Source: Chondrilla cf. caribensis
Taxonomy: Eukaryota > Porifera > Demospongiae > Chondrillida > Chondrillidae
DNA: 64,000 nt
Reading direction: 5' to 3'
Assembly (NCBI GenBank): GCA_964020155.1
Contig: OZ026546.1
Span: forward strand, 2,792,900-2,856,899
Each line of letters starts with the position of its first letter. Position 1 is the stretch's first letter. The notes beneath the pieces are model-generated. The model worked only from the letters and a program-made list of their open reading frames with translations, ran no database searches and was not told the DNA's origin. Shown in pieces: positions 41,722 to 64,000 of the stretch. The position numbers and the translations under genes are program-made.

Positions 41722-43990
41722 TGTAAAAACACTGATGGAAATATTCCATGCACCATTATAAGTGGATTTGATGGATTGTATGTATCATCACATACTCAGA
41801 ATTGTCATGGTTGCTATTGGTGACAAGACAAAATGAATACAACAAAGCATAGCGTAGCAACAGTGTACATATCTTGTATGTGGGGGAGAGGGGGTGGTGT
41901 GTTTAATTGCTTTCCTGGTCTACATATTAATATGTCAAAGTGTATATTAAATATACTATATATATATACAAACAAGCATGCATGCACCATGCAGCACCCC
42001 ACAAAGTATGTACACTATCTACCACAAAGTATACATCTGTCTACCATTTTATTTACACAAATAAGTGAAGGATGCATGTTGGCACACTCCTCAGACCACA
42101 CCTCCACTTACCCGACCATCACAACATTATCAGTTGAACAACTGAAGCTTTATCTTATTCATTGTATCTTGTTACCAATAGCAATCAATTATTGAGTGCA
42201 TGGTGATATGTACACACAATTCACCCAATCTACCAATAATAGTGAAATATTTCACCAGCGTTTTTACAGCGTGTGTATTACTGACATAGGAAGGCTGTTC
42301 CATGCATGACTGAATGGTAGATAGATACTGTAAAGTGACGGATTGCTCCTAAGAGAGAGTGTTATTGGATAGCATGGATTAGTATTGGATGTATTAAAAT
42401 CATACAATGAGGATATGTTTATTGTTGCAAAACTGATTATAAGTGAAAATGAAAACTACCGGCCTATTCACAGTATGCATCTCCAACAATGGATCACAAA
42501 CCCTACTCTTCCACAACAATTAGTCATAAAAAACTGATGGAAATATTTCATCATTAACAGTGGATATGATGAACTGTATCATCACATACTTAAAATTGTT
42601 ATGGTTGCTATTGATGACAAGACAAAATGAATACAATAGAGCATATTGTGTAACAACAGTGTACATATTTTGTGTTTGTGTGTCGGGGGAGGGGAGTGTT
42701 TGCTTGACTACAAATGTACATATACAAACAAACACATACCAGCACCCAACAAAGTATGCACTATCTATCACAACGTATACATCTGTCTACCATAATGCAC
42801 ATGTAGGTAAGTGGAGGATGCATGTTGGCACACTCTTCAGACTACACCCCTAGTTACCCAGCCATCACGACACTATATAAGTTTAAACTAAAACTTTTAA
42901 TTATTGTGTTTCATTTTGTCGTCTTGTCACCAATAGCAACCAGTTTTTGAGCATCTGCATGGTGATATATGTACAACTCACCCAATCCACCAATAATGGT
43001 GAAATATTTCCACCAGTGCGGTTTATGTACACTAGCATAGGAAGACTGTTTCGTGACTGAATGGTAGACACTGTAATATAAAGTGACGGATTGCTCCTAA
43101 GAGAGTCTGTTAATGGAGAGTCCACTGTATCTATATCATACAATGAGGATATGTTTATTGTTGCAAAACTGATTCAAAATGAAAATGAAAACTACATACC
43201 TGGTTGACAGTATGCATCTCCAACAATGGATCACAAACCTTACTCTTCAACAACAATCAGTCCTAAAAAAGCTGATGGAAATATTTCACCATTAACAGGA
43301 TTTGATGAACTATATGGCATTGTATCATCACATACTCAAAATTGCCATGGTTCCTATATTGGTGACAGGACAAAATGAATACAATAGTGACAGTGTACAT
43401 ATTTTATGTTTGTGTTTGCTTGCCTACATATGTACAATTTAAGTGCATATACAAACAAACATGCACCAGCACCCCACAAAGTATGCACTATATCTACCAC
43501 AACGTATATACATCTGTCTGCCATAATATAATTACTTATACAGGTAAGTGGAGGATGCGTGTTGGCACACTCTTCAGACCATACCCCCAGTTACCCAGCC
43601 ATCACAACATTATAAGTTTAAACTAAAGCTTTTAATTATTGTATTTCATTTTATCTTGTCACCAATAGCAACCAGTTTTTGAGCATCTTCATGGTGATAT
43701 GTACAACTCACCCAATCCACCAATAATGGTGAAATATTTCCACCAGTGCAGTTTCTGTATCACTAGCATACGAAGGGCGCCTTAGGCTGTTCTATGACTG
43801 AATGGTAGACACTGTAAAGTGACGGATTGCTCCTAAGAGAGTCTGTTAATGGAGAGTCCACCGTATATGCATGTAATGCAATGAAGCTAAGTTTTTGTTG
43901 CAAAACGGATTCAAAAAGGAAATGAAAAATGCCCATCTACATCATGCAGCTCCAACGACGGATCACAAACCCTACTTTCCACAGCGATCA
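41722..43990. repeat. threefold tandem repeat of about 730-800 bp, each with a foldback core
   Basis: Copies start at about 41722, 42526 and 43263. Each core (41725-42270, 42528-43025, 43265-43752) has inverted ends: gatggaaatatttcacca at the left and its inverse at the right, plus inner arms ggttgctattggtgacaag and inverse. No transposase or stable frame. Confidence 0.8.
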
Positions 43991-44798
43991 AATGCAATCA
44001 TGTTCATCCAATCTTGCAGTAAATGAGGTATATGCATATCACTCAACATCAGATCTCTATATAGCTAAGACCGTGTACACTACTATTATTAGCTGCACAT
44101 AAAGTGTATTATGTATTAACCAAAATTACAACTTCGTCATAAAGCTCGGTGATAAAAGCTTTTGAATGATGTCAGAAATGCATATACACGTAGTGTGTCA
44201 AAATACCCTTTTTCTCAGATTCACTCACATAATATGAAGTGCGATTATATAGCTACTTACACTGCATAATATGAACTCAATAATTTTGTATTTAATCATC
44301 TATTTCCAATTGTTTTCTGTTGGCTTGTTGTCACAGTCCTTTCAGGGTTAACGTTTAGCATGCATCCTTCAACCTGGGACTCCTCTCCACACAATGTCAT
44401 CTAATCATAATACATGTATACGTATACATATAGAGAGTTCAGCAGGCACTTACTGAATCTTTCTCTTTCATTTTGAATGCTGGATCCCAGGACCACAGCA
44501 CTTATACTCTGATAAATATAGGGAGCTTATTTCGTTTACAATTTATTATTCCCATCTAATGTGTCAGATCTGGACTAGATATCGTTGTAATGATCGATTA
44601 GAATTACACGCATAATTTTTAAGAATTATCCGTGCAACTCTAGTCTGGTCTGCTAGACCAATGTGCGCTTGAAGAAAAGTGCGCGGAGTTCGACCTGCCA
44701 CTTGAAAGGCCTCTCTCCTCCCCACCCCGCCTGTCTTTCTGCTATTGGTAACTTTGTCGACTGCCGCGGAGGACTCCTGTTCGAGCTGTCGGGTCAAG
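43991..44798. promoter_or_regulatory. 5' flank and presumed promoter region of GENE 2
   Basis: 44640-44798 is clearly more GC-rich than its surroundings and precedes the signal-peptide ATG. An inverted CCAAT box (attgg) lies near 44742. A 3-codon upstream ORF (ATG at 44660) would be in the leader if transcription starts further up. No TATA box is evident. Promoter call is by position only. Confidence 0.35.
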
Positions 44799-63647
<18,849 letters not shown>

Positions 63648-64000
63648 GTGAGTTCACATGCATCTGTGCAGTACCCATCACATGGCATTTGGATTGCTAG
63701 AACCTCGTGACGCAATCAATGGGCATGGTGACGCAAGTCATTTTGTCCACGTTAGAGAGGTTGTCCACTCTTTGGGTTGAACAGTGTCAACCCTGGAAAA
63801 GTCCATTTCAACGATTCAAAACTGTTTATTGGCAGAGAAGTTTTTGTGTCACTTATTCAGTGTTTGAGCCAATTTGTTCATAATACTAATAATCCAAGTA
63901 ATCTTAATGATTTAAATAACATATTTAATTGAAAGGATTTACGTACCACATGTACATTTCTCCTGTCCTCCAGATCCATTATTTTTGATGTCATTCATTG

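Noticed and set aside
63974..64000. Possible next exon after acceptor-like 'cctccag' at 63967-63973
   Set aside because: The visible bases do not encode an EGF start (no Cys within the first nine codons) and the window ends too soon to judge.

Overview
This looks like a metazoan nuclear genome window, and a sponge is the most plausible source. The sequence is AT-rich and intron-dense. It has single-domain EGF exons, an adhesion-GPCR-type HormR/GAIN/GPS ectodomain, many MITEs, and very long TG/CA tracts lying inside introns. Sponge origin is an inference from style and gene content, because no diagnostic marker gene is present.

Region 1 (1-19180, + strand) is the 3' part of a large receptor gene, GENE 1. 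It has 17 EGF exons, nearly all symmetric phase 1-1, then a HormR-like exon, GAIN-domain exons, a canonical GPS (cleavage at HL|T), one transmembrane exon and a short cytoplasmic-tail exon ending in a class I PDZ-like C terminus. The 24 exons join in frame into 995 codons plus a stop. The start of the gene lies left of the window. The introns hold MITEs, relic exons, a minisatellite and a composite foldback insertion.

Region 2 (19200-44700) lies between two receptor genes and is built from tandem segmental duplications. The repeated unit is: 3' end of the receptor gene (GPS exon, TM exon, tail), then a glycosyltransferase-like gene on the minus strand. Unit A has the live receptor 3' end and GT copy 1 (23071-24021). 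Unit B has a broken receptor 3' end (26501-27080) and GT copy 2 (29928-30947). Unit C has a broken receptor 3' end (37025-37515) and GT copy 3 (37973-38980). Two further GT relics are present. Mobile elements interrupt the units: a 5'-truncated, frameshifted LINE with a C-terminal restriction-like endonuclease, a fragment of a Penelope-like reverse transcriptase, several TA-target MITEs, large foldback repeats, minisatellites, and a threefold tandem repeat at 41.7-44.0 kb.

Region 3 (44799-64000, + strand) is the 5' part of a second receptor gene, GENE 2. It has a signal-peptide exon, a probable 12-base microexon and 33 EGF exons in the window, and it continues to the right. An 11-exon EGF super-cassette (types a-k here) occurs once in GENE 1 and twice in GENE 2, bounded in GENE 2 by EGF exons carrying Thr/Ser/Asn-rich linkers. 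Within a cassette, 6-Cys EGF domains alternate with short 29-30-codon domains that have only 5 Cys. One GENE 2 exon (56175-56278) carries a 2-base insertion.

Taken together the window is a tandem cluster of modular, single-pass, auto-proteolysis-type EGF receptors whose 3' ends have been copied together with a family of Golgi-type enzymes. The combination EGF(n)-HormR-GAIN/GPS-single TM-PDZ tail is the most unusual biology here. I do not recognise it as a described family, so no gene symbols are given.
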